Shown: positions 52,512 through 62,181 of the stretch, piece by piece | Layout: the number at the start of each line of letters is the position of its first letter | How positions within the stretch are numbered: position 1 is the first letter of the stretch | DNA from: Scleromatobacter humisilvae | Lineage (GTDB): Bacteria > Pseudomonadota > Gammaproteobacteria > Burkholderiales > Burkholderiaceae_C | Assembly (NCBI RefSeq): GCF_023231945.1 | Contig: NZ_JAJLJH010000009.1 | Location: 1 to 64,000, forward strand | Length of the DNA stretch: 64,000 nt | Reading direction: 5' to 3' | Program-made: the position numbers and the translations under genes | The notes under the pieces: generated by a model | What the model saw: only the letters and a program-made list of their open reading frames with translations | Database searches by the model: none | Told to the model about the DNA's origin: nothing

Positions 52512-54818
52512 ATGCCGCTCACGCCGCCCCCCATCGACGACCGCCGCTTCGCGCAGCTGGTGCAGGACACGCTCAACCGGGCGCAGTCGTACACGCCCGA
52601 GTGGACCAACTTCAACCAGAGCGACCCCGGCGTCACGCTGGTGCAGCTGTTCGCGTTCCTGACCGAGAACCTGCTGTATCGCGCCAACCTGATGCCCGAG
52701 CGCAACCGCATCAAGTTCCTGCAGATGCTGCGCGTGCCGCTGACGTCGGCGTCTGCGGCGCAGGGCCTGGTCGCGATCACCAACGACCGCGGGCCGATGC
52801 AGGCGCAGCTGGTGGCCGAGGACTTCGAGCTGCGCGCCGGCGCGGTGCCGTTCCGCACGCAGATGGGCGTCGAGGTGCTGCCGCTGGAGGCGCGCGTCGT
52901 GTTCAAGCGCACACTGCCGGCGCCGAGCGCGGCGCTGCTCGACTACTACCGGCTTCTCTACGCGAGCTACCAGACCGACTTCCCCACCGACGTCCAGCTG
53001 TACGAGACCGTCGCGCTGGACGGCAGCGTCGTCGAGAGCGTCGACCTGAACCAGGACACGCCGGACCGCTCGCTGTGGATCGCGCTGCTGGCACGCGCGG
53101 GCGACGTCGACACCAGCGCCGCCGACCCGCTCAAGGCGGCGCGCGACCTGATCGGCGGCCGCACGCTGTCGCTGGGCGTGGTGCCGGCGCTCGACGACGT
53201 TGGCGTCCAGATCGAACCCGGCGGGCCGCCGCAGGCGTCGACGCTGCTGACCTTCGAAGTGCCCAGCGTCGCGGCCGACGGCAGCCTCTCGCGCGACGCC
53301 GACGACCGGCCTGCGCCGGCCTACCGCCAGCTCGCGCCCGCCACCGATGCCGACGTGCTGGCCGAACCCGGCGTCGTTCAGCTGCAGCTGCCGGCGTCCG
53401 CCGATCTCGCGGTGTGGGATGGCGTCGACGCGCTCGAGGGCGGCGTCGGCGACCTGCCTCCCGTGCTCGACGACCTCGCGCTCGCCGCGCGCACGGTGAC
53501 GTGGCTGCGCATGCGCATCACCGGCGCCGCGCAGGCGCGCATCCGCTGGGCCGGCCTCAACGCGACCTGGGTGCGCCAGATCGAGCACACGGTCGCCGAG
53601 CCGCTGGCCGACGGCGACGGCACGCCCGGCCAGGTGCGCACGCTGGCGCACGCGCCGATCCTGGACGGCTCGGTCACGGTGACCGCGCGCGTGGGCACCG
53701 CGGCGCCGACCACCTGGACGCAGATCGACGACCTCGCCGCGGCCGCGCCGGAGGTGCCGGTGAGCGATCCGCGCGCGACCACGCTCGCGCTGCCCGCGGC
53801 GTCGGCGGCGCCCAGCTACGTGTTCGAGCTCGACGCCGAGGCCGGCGCGCTGACCTTCGGCGACGGCTTCAACGGCTGGCGCCTGCCGGCCGGCGCGAAG
53901 GTGTTCGCGAATTCGGACACCTGCTCGGGCGCGGCGGGCAACGTGCAGCCCGGCGCGATCAACTCGGCGCCGCTGCTCGGCTCGGGCTTCAGCGTGACCA
54001 ACCCGGTGCAGACCTGGGGCGGCGCCGATTCGGAGACCGCCGACGACGGCGACAAGCAGGTGCGGCGCTACCTGCAGCATCGCGACCGCCTCGTCAGCGC
54101 GGAGGACTTCGCGACCATCGCCTATCGCGCCCCGGGCGTGCAGATCGGCCGCATCGAGATGCTGCCCGCGTTCCATCCCGACTTCGCGCCGGCGGAGCCC
54201 GGCGGCGCGCCGGGCGTGGTGACGCTGATGGCCATCCCGGCCTTCGACCCCGGCCAGCCCGACGCCCCGCGCGCCGATCGCCTGTTCCTCAACACGCTGT
54301 GCGTCTACCTCGACCCGCGCCGCCTCGTCACGACCGAGCTGCTGCTGCGCGGGCCGGACTACGTCGGCATCTGGATCTCGGTGGGTGTGGACGTCGCCGC
54401 GGGCCTGTCGATCGCCGCCGTGGTCGACGCCGCCAAGACCCGGTTGCAGGCCTTCCTCGCGCCGATCGGTCCGGCCGGCGGCGCGCCCGACGACACGCCG
54501 CTTTTCGCGCCGCCCGGCAGCGTCCACCCCGCGCGCGGCTGGCCGTTGCGCACCGCCGTCTCCAGCCGCGTGCTGCTGGCCGAGGTCGCGCGCGTCGCGG
54601 GCGTGACGGCCGTCGCCGACGTGCTGCTCGCCCAGGACGGCCAGGCAGCGAGCGACAGCGTGGCCATGACCGGCCTGCAGCTGCCGCGCCTGCTGGGCAT
54701 CTCGGTGGTGGCGGGCGATCCGGTGCCGATCGATGCCGTGCGCGGCGTGGCGAGCGCCACGGCCACCACCACGACGACGCAGCTGCTGCCCGTCCCCATC
54801 GTGCCGGAGAACTGCTGA
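52512..54818 (+). CDS. Baseplate J/gp6-like wedge protein (Pvc11-like)
   Basis: A 768-residue baseplate protein. The N-terminus (RRFAQLVQDTLNRAQSYTPE, FNQSDPGVTLVQLFAFLTEN, LLYRANLMPERNRIKFLQML) is the pattern of the large J-type proteins in CIS clusters. The central GALTFGDGFNGWRLPAG and the later VRRYLQHRDRLVSAEDFATI and YRAPGV segments belong to the J domain. It follows gp25 by 11 bases and its stop shares a base with the next start (TGATG). Confidence 0.9.
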   Translation: MPLTPPPIDDRRFAQLVQDTLNRAQSYTPEWTNFNQSDPGVTLVQLFAFLTENLLYRANLMPERNRIKFLQMLRVPLTSASAAQGLVAITNDRGPMQAQLVAEDFELRAGAVPFRTQMGVEVLPLEARVVFKRTLPAPSAALLDYYRLLYASYQTDFPTDVQLYETVALDGSVVESVDLNQDTPDRSLWIALLARAGDVDTSAADPLKAARDLIGGRTLSLGVVPALDDVGVQIEPGGPPQASTLLTFEVPSVAADGSLSRDADDRPAPAYRQLAPATDADVLAEPGVVQLQLPASADLAVWDGVDALEGGVGDLPPVLDDLALAARTVTWLRMRITGAAQARIRWAGLNATWVRQIEHTVAEPLADGDGTPGQVRTLAHAPILDGSVTVTARVGTAAPTTWTQIDDLAAAAPEVPVSDPRATTLALPAASAAPSYVFELDAEAGALTFGDGFNGWRLPAGAKVFANSDTCSGAAGNVQPGAINSAPLLGSGFSVTNPVQTWGGADSETADDGDKQVRRYLQHRDRLVSAEDFATIAYRAPGVQIGRIEMLPAFHPDFAPAEPGGAPGVVTLMAIPAFDPGQPDAPRADRLFLNTLCVYLDPRRLVTTELLLRGPDYVGIWISVGVDVAAGLSIAAVVDAAKTRLQAFLAPIGPAGGAPDDTPLFAPPGSVHPARGWPLRTAVSSRVLLAEVARVAGVTAVADVLLAQDGQAASDSVAMTGLQLPRLLGISVVAGDPVPIDAVRGVASATATTTTTQLLPVPIVPENC

Positions 54819-57800
54819 TGAACGTCAACGGCGCGAGCTTCCACCTCCTGCTGGGACGCAGCGACTGGGCGCGCTGCCTCGACGGCGACGATGCCGCGGC
54901 GCTGCCGCTGTCGGCGTGGTGGTCGGGGGCGGCCGGCAGTCCGGCGCTGGAAGCGACGATGGCGCCCGCCACCCTGCCGCGCTGGGATGACGTGAGCAAC
55001 GAGATCACGCTCGCGCCACAGGCCATCGCGCTGCCCCAGACGCCCGGCGAAGCGCCGCTGACGCTGGACGCGCGCCGCAGCGCCGCCGCCGACCGCAACG
55101 GCAACATCTATCGCGTCAGCGACGACCGGAGCGCGCTGCTGGTCACCTCGGTGGGCTCCGGCGTGGAGTCGGCGTTCTGGCCGGCCACGCCGTCCGACTG
55201 CGCGCCGCGGCGTGCGCGCGCGGAACTCGATTTCGACGCCAGCGCCGTGCCGGCGGCGTCCGTGGCCGACGTGTTCCTCGCGCTGGCGACGACCTGCGAC
55301 GACGCGCTGGTCGTCGCGTTCGCGCGTGGCGCGGCGCGCGGCCTGATGTGCTTCGACCTCGTGGCGGGCGGATCGCCGGTCGAGACGTTGTGGCCCGCCT
55401 CGATCGCGTTCGATGCGTTCGCGCTCTGCGCGCGCGAGTGCGGCGGCGTCTGGGCGCTGGATCTCGTGCGCCAACGCCTGTGGGAGTTCGACCGCGCGCT
55501 CGGCGCGGTGCGGCCGGGGCAGGCGCTCGCGCCGGTCGCCGCGGCGCAGGTGGACGACTTCCAGCCGCTCGCCGGGCCCGCGCGCGGCCGTCCGGCGCTC
55601 GACTTCCCGGCCGGCCTCGACCTGCTCGCCGCACCGATCGACGCGGTCCGCGCGATCGCGCTGGTGCCGCTGGACGATGCCGTGCTGCTGCTCGATCGCG
55701 ACGACGCCAACGCCCGCTCGCGGCTGCTCCGCGTGCGGCGCGACGGCGCGACCTGGTCGTGCGATGCCTCGCAATGGCTGGACGTCGTGCGGTCCGGCAG
55801 CGCCAGTCCCGCCGTGCCGGCGCCGAACCTGCCCGCGCTCGCGCACGACATGACCTGGGCGAGCGTCGCCCGCCTGTACGAGGCCGACCGGGCCGCGCTG
55901 CTGATCGCCACGACGATCGGCAACCAGGCGCATCCGTTCGAGATCGTCGCGAGCGAGCCGGGCCTCGTGCTGCAGGCGCCGGCCGAACTCTACCCGCTGC
56001 GCCGCTTCGGCGGCCGCGCGCTGCTGGCCGTGCAGGGCGAGGCGTTCTACGACTGCGGCCCGGCCACGCCGCGCTGGACGCGCATCGTTCAGCAGCCGCG
56101 CCAGCGTTTCGCGACGCTCGCCGAGTTCGTGACACCGGTGTTCGACAGCGCCGAGCTGGGCACGACCTGGGACAAGCTGTTCCTCGACGCCGCCGTGCCG
56201 TCCGACAGCCGCATCGAGATCGACAGCCGCGCCGGCGACGACTGCGACGGCCTCGACGGCCTCGAGCCGCGGCAGGTCGTCGGCCGCTGGACGCCCGAGC
56301 CGCCGCTGCAACTGCGCACGACGGGCCCGGAGCTGCCGTGGCTGCGCCGCGACGCCGCGCGCGCGACGCGCAAGTCGGCGGGCGCGGGCACCTGGGAGCT
56401 GCTGCTGCAGGCCGCGCAGGGACGCTACCTGCAGCTGCGCCTGCGCTTCGTCAGCATCAATGGCGGCGGCACGCCGCGCGTGCGCGCCTTGCGTGCGTGG
56501 GAGCCGCGCTTCTCGTACACGCAACGCTTCCTGCCGGCGGTCTATCGCGAGGATCCGGTGCAGGGCGGCTTCCTCGAGCGCTGGCTGGCCAACCTCGAGG
56601 GCACGTTCACGCAGGTCGAGGATCGCATCGCCACGCTGCAGCGCCTGTTCGACGCCCGCACCGTGCCGTACGATGCCCTGCCCTGGCTCGCGCAATGGTT
56701 CGACCTCGCGCTCGATCCGGCGTGGGACGAGCGCCGCCACCGCCTGCTGGTGCAGCGGGCGATGGACTTCTTCCGCTGGCGCGGCACCGTGCATGGCCTG
56801 CGCATCGCGCTGTCGCTGGCCTTCGACCCGTGCTTCGACCCCGCCATGTTCGACGGCCCCGGCGCCGACGACGACGATGCCGGGCGGATCCGCATCGTCG
56901 AGGCGTTCCAGTCGCGCCTGGCGCCGGGCGCGCCGGCGATGGCGGCCGATCCGGGCGCCAGCGATGGGCTTCGATCCGTCGTCCAGGGCGCGCTGTGGAC
57001 GCCGGACGAGGGCAACGGCGGCCTGGTCGACCGCTTCGCGCGATCGCAGGGCCGCACGGCGACGGCCAACGAGGAGCTGGCGCCGTTCTCGCTGGTGCCG
57101 CCCGCCGATGCGACGGTGGCGCAGGCGTGGGCCGCGTTCTGCCAGTCGGCGCTGGGCTTCGTGCCGGCGCAAGGCGCGGCCGAGCGCGTGCGCTGGCAGT
57201 GCTTCGTGGCCGCGCGCTACGCGAATCAGGTTGACGCGCTGAGTGGCGCCTGGGGTCGCAACGTCGCGGGCTTCGCCGCGATCGCGCTGCCGACCGACTG
57301 GCCCGCGGGCGCGATCGAGCAGGCCGACTGGCAGGCGTTCTGCGCGCAGAGCCAGTCGGTGCGCGAGCGCGTGCTGTGGGCCGACTTCCTCGCGCGCCGC
57401 TACCGCCGCATCGACCGCCTGCAGGCCGCGCATCGCACGAGCTGGCCCGGTTTCGACCTCGTGCCGATTCCCGACGTGCTGCCGCCGACGGCCGCCGCGC
57501 AGGCCGACTGGCTGCAGTTCGAGCGCCAGGTGCTGGCGATGGTGCGCAGCGCGCATCGCTTCTCGGTGCTGCTGCCCCTGGACAGCGTGCAGGCCGACCC
57601 GGGCGAGCTGGGCACGTGGCTGGGCCTGGCGAGCCGCATCGTCGACCTGGAAAAGCCCGCGCACACGACGTTCGACGTGCGCTTCTACTGGGCGTTCAAC
57701 CGCGTGGGCGAGGCGCGGCTGGGCCTGGACACGCAGCTGGGCGCCGGCAGCCGCGCGCCCGAGCTGATTCCGGACGCCGTTGTGGGCGCGGCCTACCTTG

Positions 57801-57865
57801 GCGCGAGCTTCGTCGGCGGCGCGCGCCGCCACGCCGGCGGCGACCGGCTGTCGATCGAGGGCTGA
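54818..57865 (+). CDS. Tail protein I-like wedge protein with N-terminal repeat domain (Pvc12-like)
   Basis: A 1015-residue protein. The first half, about residues 70-520, is beta-rich and propeller-like (DRNGNIYRVSDD, GGVWALDLVRQRLWEFD). The second half has the phage tail protein I signature (YTQRFLPAVYREDP, FLERWLANLEGTFTQVEDRI, LFDARTVPYDALPWLAQWFD, RRHRLLVQRAMDFFRWRGTVHGL) near residues 568-670. A helical C-terminal part carries Trp/Phe repeats (WAAFCQ, WQCFVA, WQAFCA, WADFLA). It completes the baseplate wedge. Confidence 0.88.
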   Translation: MNVNGASFHLLLGRSDWARCLDGDDAAALPLSAWWSGAAGSPALEATMAPATLPRWDDVSNEITLAPQAIALPQTPGEAPLTLDARRSAAADRNGNIYRVSDDRSALLVTSVGSGVESAFWPATPSDCAPRRARAELDFDASAVPAASVADVFLALATTCDDALVVAFARGAARGLMCFDLVAGGSPVETLWPASIAFDAFALCARECGGVWALDLVRQRLWEFDRALGAVRPGQALAPVAAAQVDDFQPLAGPARGRPALDFPAGLDLLAAPIDAVRAIALVPLDDAVLLLDRDDANARSRLLRVRRDGATWSCDASQWLDVVRSGSASPAVPAPNLPALAHDMTWASVARLYEADRAALLIATTIGNQAHPFEIVASEPGLVLQAPAELYPLRRFGGRALLAVQGEAFYDCGPATPRWTRIVQQPRQRFATLAEFVTPVFDSAELGTTWDKLFLDAAVPSDSRIEIDSRAGDDCDGLDGLEPRQVVGRWTPEPPLQLRTTGPELPWLRRDAARATRKSAGAGTWELLLQAAQGRYLQLRLRFVSINGGGTPRVRALRAWEPRFSYTQRFLPAVYREDPVQGGFLERWLANLEGTFTQVEDRIATLQRLFDARTVPYDALPWLAQWFDLALDPAWDERRHRLLVQRAMDFFRWRGTVHGLRIALSLAFDPCFDPAMFDGPGADDDDAGRIRIVEAFQSRLAPGAPAMAADPGASDGLRSVVQGALWTPDEGNGGLVDRFARSQGRTATANEELAPFSLVPPADATVAQAWAAFCQSALGFVPAQGAAERVRWQCFVAARYANQVDALSGAWGRNVAGFAAIALPTDWPAGAIEQADWQAFCAQSQSVRERVLWADFLARRYRRIDRLQAAHRTSWPGFDLVPIPDVLPPTAAAQADWLQFERQVLAMVRSAHRFSVLLPLDSVQADPGELGTWLGLASRIVDLEKPAHTTFDVRFYWAFNRVGEARLGLDTQLGAGSRAPELIPDAVVGAAYLGASFVGGARRHAGGDRLSIEG

Positions 57866-57890
57866 CCCGCGCGGTCATCAGGAGCCAACC

Positions 57891-59528
57891 ATGGGATGCT
57901 GCAACCAACCTGTCTCGAGCCTCGGTGGCCTGCCGCTCGACCCGACCCAGTACGTCAACTACACGCGCGGCATGGTGCTGGGTGTCGACGACTTCCAGCA
58001 GGAACACGCCTGGCTCGCCGGACGCGACCAGTGGCTCGCGCGCGACGCGGTCGGCTACGGCACCGTGAGCGGCCTGCAGGTCTACGCGGAGGCCGACGGC
58101 AGCGCCGGCATGCGGCTGCACGTCTCGCCCGGGGCCGCGCTGCTGCCCAGCGGCAAGCTGGTGTGCGTGGGCGCCGACCAGTGCGCCGTCATCAACCAGT
58201 GGCTCGCGAAGGCCGCGCATGCCGCGCTGGTCAACGCGCTGCTGACCGGCGGCTCGCCGCCGGTGTCGCCGCCCACCTCGCCGCCGTCGTCGTCGCCGCC
58301 CGCCGTGACCGCGGGCAGCATCACGCTGCACCTCACGCTGTGCTACGCCGACTGCACGACGCGGCCGGTGCCGATTCCGGGCGCGCCGTGCCGGTCGGAG
58401 GACGAGCTGATGCAGCCGTCGCGCGTGGCCGACGACTTCCGCCTCGACCTGCTCGGCGCGCCGCCCGCGCAGGTCGAGGAGGACGCGCTGCGCGACTTCG
58501 TGCTCTGGCTGCGCAGCAACGTCGCCTTCTCGACGACCAGCCCGCCCGTGACGCCCGACGAGGCGGCCTGGCTCGCCGCGCTGCGGATCGCGGTGCAGCC
58601 CTGGCTGCAGGCGGCCGCGGCGTCGCCGCCGGTGTCGCCACCGCCCTCGGTGAGCACGCTGGGCGACTACCTGTTCGACCTGTCGCCGCCTGGCGTCGAT
58701 ATCGCGCCCAGCCAGTGGCCGGACTTCCTGCGCGTCGCGCTGCGCTTCTGGGTCACCGAGCTGCGGCCGCTGTGGGCCGCGATGCGCTGCCAGGTCGCGC
58801 AGGCGCCGGATCTCGATTGCGTGCTGCTCGCGAGCGTGACGTTCGACGTCGCGTGGATCGGCGGATCGCCGCAGGGCGCGTGGCAGATCGCGGGCAGTCC
58901 GGTCGCGCTGCAGATCGACGAGAGCCGGCGGCCCGTGCTCGCGAACGTCCGCCTGCTGCAGGAATGGAGCCTGTACGACGGCGCACCCGCCAGCGCGGAG
59001 CCCTATGCGCCCGGCGTTGCGATCGTCGCCGTGACCGACGGCGGCACCGGCCTGGGCAGCGCGCCCGGCGACGGGCAGATCCTGGTCGGCGACGCCGGCG
59101 GCTACGCCGTCGCCAGCCTGGCGGGCACCGCGGACGAGGTGATCGTCACGCAGGCCGCGGGCAGCATCGTGCTGTCGGGGCCGCAGCCGCTCGCGCCCGC
59201 GAGCGTGCCGCAGTTCGCGGGCCTGTCCACCACCGGTGCCGTGCAGGTCGCGCTGGCGGCGACCAACGCCGACCTCGCGCTCGACGCCACGCACCATGTC
59301 GTGCTGTGCAGCGGCGGCCCGACGGTCACGCTGCCCAAGTGCGGCGCCGGCAACCGCGGCCGCGTCTACGTCGTGCGCGCCGTCGACGCGGACGCCAAGC
59401 TGGCGGTCGACGCGGCCGACACGCTGAGCGGCCCCACGACGAACGCGGCGACCGTCAAGAAGGCCACCACGACGACGCTGCTGTCGGACGGCGGCACCAC
59501 GTGGCACGTGCTGGCCACCGCGCCCTGA
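57891..59528 (+). CDS. Fibre/adaptor protein 1 of the CIS
   Basis: A 545-residue protein with AGGAG before the ATG. An N-terminal domain (about 15-110: YVNYTRGMVLGVDDFQQEHA, GYGTVSGLQV, VSPGAALLPSGKLVCVG) is shared with the next gene. Pro/Ser-rich linkers follow (SPPVSPPTSPPSSSPP near residues 124-139 and SPPVSPPPS near 244). The C-terminal part from about 380 (DGQILVGDAGGYAVASLAG, EVIVTQAAGSIVLSGPQ) is typical of phage tail-fibre shafts. It is likely attached to the baseplate and may contribute to target binding. Confidence 0.75.
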   Translation: MGCCNQPVSSLGGLPLDPTQYVNYTRGMVLGVDDFQQEHAWLAGRDQWLARDAVGYGTVSGLQVYAEADGSAGMRLHVSPGAALLPSGKLVCVGADQCAVINQWLAKAAHAALVNALLTGGSPPVSPPTSPPSSSPPAVTAGSITLHLTLCYADCTTRPVPIPGAPCRSEDELMQPSRVADDFRLDLLGAPPAQVEEDALRDFVLWLRSNVAFSTTSPPVTPDEAAWLAALRIAVQPWLQAAAASPPVSPPPSVSTLGDYLFDLSPPGVDIAPSQWPDFLRVALRFWVTELRPLWAAMRCQVAQAPDLDCVLLASVTFDVAWIGGSPQGAWQIAGSPVALQIDESRRPVLANVRLLQEWSLYDGAPASAEPYAPGVAIVAVTDGGTGLGSAPGDGQILVGDAGGYAVASLAGTADEVIVTQAAGSIVLSGPQPLAPASVPQFAGLSTTGAVQVALAATNADLALDATHHVVLCSGGPTVTLPKCGAGNRGRVYVVRAVDADAKLAVDAADTLSGPTTNAATVKKATTTTLLSDGGTTWHVLATAP

Positions 59529-59536
59529 GGCCCATC

Positions 59537-60829
59537 ATGAACGCCAACGATCTCCTGCAACTGCAGCAACCCGTCACCGACGGCGCGATCCGCTCGGTGA
59601 ACTTCTTCAACGGACGACTGCTGGCGGCCAAGGATCTCGCGCGCGAGCAGGACGCCCGCGACACCGCCGACGCGCGCCTCGGGCTGGCGCTCGGCGAAGG
59701 CGTCGCGTGGGGCCTGGACGTCGTGCGCGACACCAGCGTGTCGGGCGCGACCGGCGCCGTCGTTCGCATCGCCGCGGGCCTGGCCGTCAACCGCGCCGGG
59801 CAGACGCTCTACCTCGCGCAGGACACCAGCGTGGCGCTGCAGCGCCAGTTCGACGGCGGCACCGACGCGTCCTGCACCTGCACCTTCACGAACTGCACGC
59901 CGCTGGTCGGCGGCACCTACGTCGCGGGCGCCGGCCTGTACCTGCTGACACTGGCCCCGAGTGCCACCACCGAAGGGCGCGCGGCCAGCAACGGCCTCGA
60001 TCCGCTGAACGTGCGCTGCGCGATCGACGTCAACGTCGAGGCCGTGCAGTTCCGCCTGCTGCAGCTCGACGCGCAACTGCTCGCGGGACTCGACCTCGGC
60101 GCCGCGACGCTGCGCAACGACATCGCCTACCGCGCCTTCGGCCAGGGCATCCAGCCGGCCTGGTTCGCATCGCTGTTCGACGCCCCGCCGCGCGCCGACG
60201 ACCTGCTCGAGGCGCTGCGCAAGACGCGCCTCGGCGACGCGGAGGTGCCACTCGCGCTGCTGTCGTTCAAGGGAACGTCGACACTCGACTTCATCGACGC
60301 CTGGGCCGTCCGGCGTCCGTTGCACCAGTCCGGGACGGACGCGTTCTCCGGCCTCGCGCAATCGCGCCGGCTGGCGGTCGGCCATGCGATGTTCATGCAG
60401 TTCCAGCGGCAGGTGGCCGACCTCGCCAGCCCGCGCGTGCTGCCCGCCTCGGCGACGGCGCAAGGCCTGTGCCGCTACCTGCCGCCGGTGGGCATCATCC
60501 CCATCGCCGAGGAGACCGGCGGCACCGACCAGCAGGCGCTCGCGTTCTTCGCCGGCATGACGGTGCGCGGCCCGGCCTTCATCAACGCGGCCAGGCTGGA
60601 GGGACTCGTGCGCGAGAGCCTGGCCTATCCGCCCATCGACACCCAGTCGGGCGAGTTCGTCTGGCTCTACCGCGTGCGCGAGAACCGCGAGGCGATCGAC
60701 TTCGCCGGCAGCTCGGGCAGCCTGCCGCGCTCCTACGTCGTGTTCTCGTCCGGCCAGATGCCTTATCGCGCGGACGCGCGCTACGACGGGGCCTACTGGA
60801 ACTACGCCAACTACGCGCTGGCGCGCTGA
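59537..60829 (+). CDS. Fibre/adaptor protein 2 of the CIS
   Basis: A 430-residue protein starting 8 bases after the previous gene. The N-terminal domain (VNFFNGRLLAAKDLAREQDA, GEGVAWGLDVV, VRIAAGLAVNRAGQTLYL) is paralogous to that of the preceding gene. The remainder contains four clustered Cys (CTCTFTNC), a helical region (LLQLDAQLLAGLDLGAATLR) and ends WNYANYALAR. No fibre shaft is visible. It is likely a baseplate or fibre-network component. Confidence 0.72.
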   Translation: MNANDLLQLQQPVTDGAIRSVNFFNGRLLAAKDLAREQDARDTADARLGLALGEGVAWGLDVVRDTSVSGATGAVVRIAAGLAVNRAGQTLYLAQDTSVALQRQFDGGTDASCTCTFTNCTPLVGGTYVAGAGLYLLTLAPSATTEGRAASNGLDPLNVRCAIDVNVEAVQFRLLQLDAQLLAGLDLGAATLRNDIAYRAFGQGIQPAWFASLFDAPPRADDLLEALRKTRLGDAEVPLALLSFKGTSTLDFIDAWAVRRPLHQSGTDAFSGLAQSRRLAVGHAMFMQFQRQVADLASPRVLPASATAQGLCRYLPPVGIIPIAEETGGTDQQALAFFAGMTVRGPAFINAARLEGLVRESLAYPPIDTQSGEFVWLYRVRENREAIDFAGSSGSLPRSYVVFSSGQMPYRADARYDGAYWNYANYALAR

Positions 60830-60856
60830 CCTGCTTCGAATCGTCAAGGAGCCTTC

Positions 60857-62155
60857 ATGGCCAACTCCATCACCACGGGCAACATCGTCGTTCCGCTGCA
60901 GGCGATCCTCGATCAGCTGCAGGGCAAGCTCAGCACCGCCGACCTCAACAGCCTGACCACGACCTTGATCGGCGCGCGTTCGCCGACCGTCAGGCCGGGC
61001 GACCTGATCACGGCGGACTTCATGAACTCGATCCTCACCGAGATCGCGCAGATCGAGGTGCGGCTGACCAACCTGGAGGCGGGTTCGTCGACGACGGTGC
61101 CGACCCAGGTGACGCTGATCCGCATCGACGGCACCCCGCCGTTTCGAGTGGGAGATCGCGTCACCGCGGTGGGATCGGGATTCAGCACGCCAGGGTCGCG
61201 CAATGGCGTGAAGATCGATGCGGTCTCCGTCCAGCCCGTCGACGGGGTCAGCACGGCGACCGCGCTGGTCTTCGATCTGCCCGACCCCGGCCTGAACGGC
61301 ATCGCCCGCACCGTCACGCTGAGCGTCTCCAACGTCGACGGCAGTTCCGCGTCCCTCAGCTTCGTCCTGCAGCCGCCGTCGGTGGTTCCTTCGGGCCAAC
61401 TCTCGCTGCAGTACCTGACGCCGCCGGGCGGAGCGGCGTTGACCGCCGGCAAGTACCGCTTCACGTTCAAGATGTCGGCCGACGTCACCCAGAGCGCGGC
61501 CGTGCAGATCGGGGCGCAATCGAGCGCCGCCGACTGGACCGCGACGCTCATCGACCCGACCAGCGGGGGCCCGCTTGCCAACCCGGTCAAGCTCGACCGC
61601 GCGAACGGCACGCATTTCGAGACCACGTTCCTGGTGGAGCTGACGGTCCCTGCCGCCGGATCGGGCGCCAGCAACCTGACGCTCTCGGCCGTCGAGACGA
61701 CACCGGGCACCAAGGTCAATCCTGCGCCGACGCTGCCCTACTCGTTGACCTTCGGCGGCCCGATCCCCGAGCCGGAAAACCGGGTCGCGCTCACGCTGCT
61801 CGGGGGCGGCGCCAACGTGACGCTGGACGGCGGCACCGAAGTCCTGAAGGTCGGGCAGGCGGGGCTGCTCAATTTCCGCGTCGACATCAGCAACCTGAAC
61901 GTCGCGGCGGGCACGTTCACCAACATGGCGCTCAACGCGTCACTGAGCGGTGGCGATGCAGCGTCGTGGACCGCCGATCCGCTGACGCAGTCGGGCGTGC
62001 TGGTCAACGGCCCCAGCGGGTTCACGACGACCGGGCTGACAGTCCACCCGCCTTCGACGGCGTCCAGCACGGGACTGCTGTTCACGATCACCGGCGCCCC
62101 TGCCGGCCAGCCCGCCGTGAATGCGAGCTTCCTCGTTCCGCTGCGTGCGGGTTGA
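60857..62155 (+). CDS. Fibre-like protein with coiled coil and IPT/TIG-like domain
   Basis: A 432-residue protein. An N-terminal helical, probably coiled-coil region (LQAILDQLQGKLSTADLNSL, FMNSILTEIAQIEVRLTNLE, residues 14-75) could trimerise. Three beta domains follow: an IPT/TIG-like domain at about 85-175 (VGDRVTAVGSGFSTPGSRNG) and two Ig-like stretches to the end. There is no signal peptide. AAGGAG precedes the ATG. Position after the adaptor genes suggests a fibre or decoration protein. Confidence 0.68.
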   Translation: MANSITTGNIVVPLQAILDQLQGKLSTADLNSLTTTLIGARSPTVRPGDLITADFMNSILTEIAQIEVRLTNLEAGSSTTVPTQVTLIRIDGTPPFRVGDRVTAVGSGFSTPGSRNGVKIDAVSVQPVDGVSTATALVFDLPDPGLNGIARTVTLSVSNVDGSSASLSFVLQPPSVVPSGQLSLQYLTPPGGAALTAGKYRFTFKMSADVTQSAAVQIGAQSSAADWTATLIDPTSGGPLANPVKLDRANGTHFETTFLVELTVPAAGSGASNLTLSAVETTPGTKVNPAPTLPYSLTFGGPIPEPENRVALTLLGGGANVTLDGGTEVLKVGQAGLLNFRVDISNLNVAAGTFTNMALNASLSGGDAASWTADPLTQSGVLVNGPSGFTTTGLTVHPPSTASSTGLLFTITGAPAGQPAVNASFLVPLRAG

Positions 62156-62181
62156 GCACTTTCCATCCAGGGAGTCATGCC

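Noticed and set aside
54359-57832. 1157-codon frame on the minus strand
   Set aside because: Antisense to the baseplate J and tail-I genes, Arg-rich without domains; the plus-strand proteins have family signatures and coupled starts.
58240-58660. Possible CRISPR or tandem DNA repeat
   Set aside because: The repetition comes from codons for a Pro/Ser linker; there are no regular spacers.
59366-61615. 749-codon minus-strand frame opposite the fibre genes
   Set aside because: Spans three plus-strand genes and their gaps and shows no family pattern.
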